This document shows positions 61,818 through 64,000 of a stretch of 64,000 bases of DNA, piece after piece. Source of the stretch: Malurus cyaneus samueli. Its lineage: Eukaryota > Chordata > Aves > Passeriformes > Maluridae. The DNA lies in NCBI GenBank assembly GCA_009741485.1, contig CM019216.1, positions 42,194,872 through 42,258,871 of the forward strand. The letters run 5' to 3'. Positions within the stretch are counted from its first letter, which is position 1, and each line of letters begins with the position of its first letter. The notes below the pieces were generated by a model. It saw nothing but the letters and a program-made list of their open reading frames with translations. It had not been told where the DNA came from and ran no database searches. A program made the position numbers and the translations under genes.

Positions 61818-62435
61818 TCAGTATATGAAACCAGGAACAGTGTTCTTGTATACCAGGTAGGAAAGTTTCTGTTTTGCAATAAGAAAAACCCAAAACCCCC
61901 CACTTTGCTTAACTACAACATCCAAAGAGATTGTTCTAATTAGAGATGTCCTAGTTTTAGCATTGCCTATACTGTTACTACATTGAAAACTTAAGAGTTG
62001 AAGAATTCCAGAGGCAAAGAAACAGTGATCCTGAGTGCATGTTGAGATGGGCTGTATCTTTGGAGACTCATCTGTGCTGTTTCTGGTATCAGCACTCTCA
62101 ACCTGCCTGGTGTCCTTGGACTGACTTCTGTGACTGCCTTGTTTGTTTTCTGTGCCCAGGCATGCACTGGCCATGTGTCTCTTAAGGAGCTGCTGAGTCT
62201 TCTCTAGATTTAGCATCTGGATGGCAGCTGAGTCACACACAGTGAGCAGTGGACCAACAAGGACATTGGTGTAAAACAAACTGATCTGGTTTGTCCAAGG
62301 AGGTCTGTAGCTCTTATCCAAAGAGTCAGAAGCACTCAGTGTGCTCGGGGTACAGAGCCAGGGCTTCCTAGGACAGTCATTGATCTGTATTATAGCTGAC
62401 TCTGCTGGGATTGGAATAATCTCAATGGGTTCCAC
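61818..62435 (-). other. Unidentified 205-codon open reading frame in SLC16A10 intron 1
   Basis: This is the longest open frame outside CpG-rich DNA. It begins at a GTG after an in-frame TGA and has no early ATG; protein-like text runs to about codon 140 (for example PRKPWLCTPSTLSASDSLDK and MLNLEKTQQLLKRHMASA), after which composition drifts. No domain, signal peptide or membrane segment was recognised. It could be a decayed processed copy of a cellular gene, an unannotated antisense exon, or chance. I do not assign a function. Confidence 0.3.
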
Positions 62436-63415
62436 AGGTCACTCTGAGCCTGGTTGTTGTCAGTTTGGTGCACACTGTAGTACTATAGTAGTTTCAAAGT
62501 AGTTAGGACTGGCTGATGACGTCTGCTTCTACACAGTGCTGCTTGTTTTTATGAGAGGAAGGAAGGTGTGGTGCGGCAGTGGTGCTTTATCTAAAGATGC
62601 TGTTAGACTCGAAGCACGTGAGATTGCGAGCCTGAACTGTGGTGCATACTTTGCACATGTCAGTGGTATGTGTCATGGTTCAGAGTAACAGCCTTATCAG
62701 AATGTCGATGTAGTATTGCTAGATAATATTGTTTCAACTCTCAAATGTACTATTTATATGACGACTTTTGGCTTCTCCTTCAATTTATTTGTGAAAATAC
62801 TGCCTATGGCCCCTTGAGTTCATTAGATTAAGTTGCCATGTGTGTGACAAAACTGAAGGTATATACTTTAAAGAAAGCCTTTATGATTTTGGCACACAAA
62901 AGGGAATTTGAAGTTGCCTTTTGTTCTTTTATAACTTCAAGTAATTTCCTACCTTTGAAATATTTATGTAGCTTAGGTTCTTCAAAACCTTGCATTGCAT
63001 TCCAGACTTGAAAGAAATTAGAACTCTCAGCCTACAATTTCTGACACAGCTGGGTACTGGCAGTGATCTAGAAAATTAAATCAACACTGGGAGGTTTTCT
63101 GGAAGCTTAAATGTAAGTCTGGGATGTATTTTCTAATCCTATCAGAGTAACCCCCTTTTTAACAAATTGAAGCATGAAGCATTATTTGCTTTTTACACCT
63201 CTATATGTATCAAAGTATTTTGTTCATAGTGCAGTGGTTTAATGAATATTTAGTTTCATGCATTCCCTTGGAGGTGTGTATGGGGGACTGAGACAGAATT
63301 GCATAAATTACTGGGAAAGCTGGAGTAGAACTGCACAAAATTGGTATGGACAATGATAGTCTTTGAATGCACAGTGAGAAGTTTTGTCAGTGTGACCCAG
63401 CTCTGGTATTCTGAC

Positions 63416-63434
63416 TTTTTTTTTTTTTTTTTTT
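63416..63434. repeat. T19 homopolymer
   Basis: Nineteen T followed by CCTGATATTAG in SLC16A10 intron 1. It looks acceptor-like, but the sequence after it does not encode the expected second MCT10 exon. Confidence 0.9.
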
Positions 63435-64000
63435 CCTGATATTAGGCAAAGAAAATAGTATGTTGCATGCTACCTCATGCTGTAGTATTGATCTTCTGTA
63501 TTTGTAGTTTAAGGCATTTAACTTAATGTATGTTATGTGGTACAGATTGTCTCTGCATCAAGGTCTGTGCCAACAACTGTCTACTGTATTAATATTTATT
63601 TTGTCTGAAGATGTTGTATTTCAGCATTTGGTCAAAAGTATTTTAAAATATTTAGTAGATAATTCAGCTGTATTTATTAAAGGTAATTGTACAGGTACAG
63701 AAAGGCAGATACCCTACAAACTGCTCTGCTGCTTGTACTTTTTACTGTCTCTGAGTAATTGATATTTCTTTTCTGTTCTTTGTGGTATCCCACTTCTCAG
63801 TATTCCAGGTGCATATTTTCCTGATTGGAGTAGGTAAGAGAGGTGCTATAAAAAGTAAGCTTAAAAGCCAGGTGAAAATTTTTATCATGTCTTCAGAACT
63901 GCCTCATCTGGACCTATGTGGTTATTCTGGAGTTCAAGCAAAAGGGTCTATTCCTAATGTGACAGCATTCTTCTACGTTTCAAGTTAAGGATCAGAACAG

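Larger units (their letters stand above)
53558..64000 (+). other. Start of SLC16A10 intron 1, continuing beyond the window
   Basis: After the donor at 53558 I looked for the second MCT10 exon, which encodes the next membrane helices, and found nothing like it. The intron is therefore at least 10.4 kb. It carries a CR1 copy at 59985-60362 and the unidentified minus-strand open frame at 61818-62435. Confidence 0.7.

Noticed and set aside
53558..64000. Second exon of SLC16A10
   Set aside because: No reading resembles MCT10 helices 2-6 after any acceptor-like site, including the T19 tract at 63416-63434.
1..64000. CRISPR arrays, operons, tRNA or rRNA genes
   Set aside because: No spaced direct-repeat array and no tRNA A/B boxes with a cloverleaf were seen, and the window is vertebrate chromosomal DNA. 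A tRNAscan and Rfam search would be decisive for small RNAs.

Overview
The window looks like bird nuclear DNA. It carries about ten fragments of CR1 (chicken repeat 1) LINEs in both orientations, two LTR-type sequences, sparse genes with GT-AG introns, CpG-island promoters and AT-rich spacers. I cannot name the species. Three genes, all on the + strand, were recognised by joining exons at splice sites: GTF3C6, RPF2 and the first exon of SLC16A10. As I recall, this is the same order and orientation as on human 6q21.

Layout. 1-10.6 kb is intergenic, with two CR1 pieces and an LTR-like sequence close to the first promoter. 10.6-17.2 kb is GTF3C6: six coding exons, 219 codons, CpG-island promoter and a poly(A) signal. 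19.0-31.0 kb is RPF2: ten coding exons, 306 codons. Its first exon lies between two oppositely oriented CR1 pieces, and its intron 7 carries a 524-bp solo-LTR-like element with a 5-bp target duplication and a 5-N assembly gap. 31-52 kb is a gene-poor spacer with three CR1 pieces and one strong hairpin. 52.2-53.9 kb is a large CpG island holding the SLC16A10 promoter and first coding exon. 53.6-64 kb is the start of SLC16A10 intron 1; no second exon is in the window.

Function. GTF3C6 is a subunit of TFIIIC, which is needed for Pol III transcription of 5S rRNA and tRNA. RPF2 works with RRS1 to load the 5S RNP onto the pre-60S ribosome. SLC16A10 (MCT10/TAT1) is a plasma-membrane transporter of aromatic amino acids and thyroid hormone. 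The first two act in successive steps of 5S RNP biology; whether their adjacency matters is not shown here.

No bacterial-type system, CRISPR array, tRNA or clearly novel protein system was seen. The items most worth checking are the broken reading frame at the conserved MCT signature in SLC16A10 exon 1, the CR1 sequence running into the RPF2 promoter, an unidentified 205-codon minus-strand ORF in SLC16A10 intron 1, and a 17-bp-arm hairpin near 48.4 kb.
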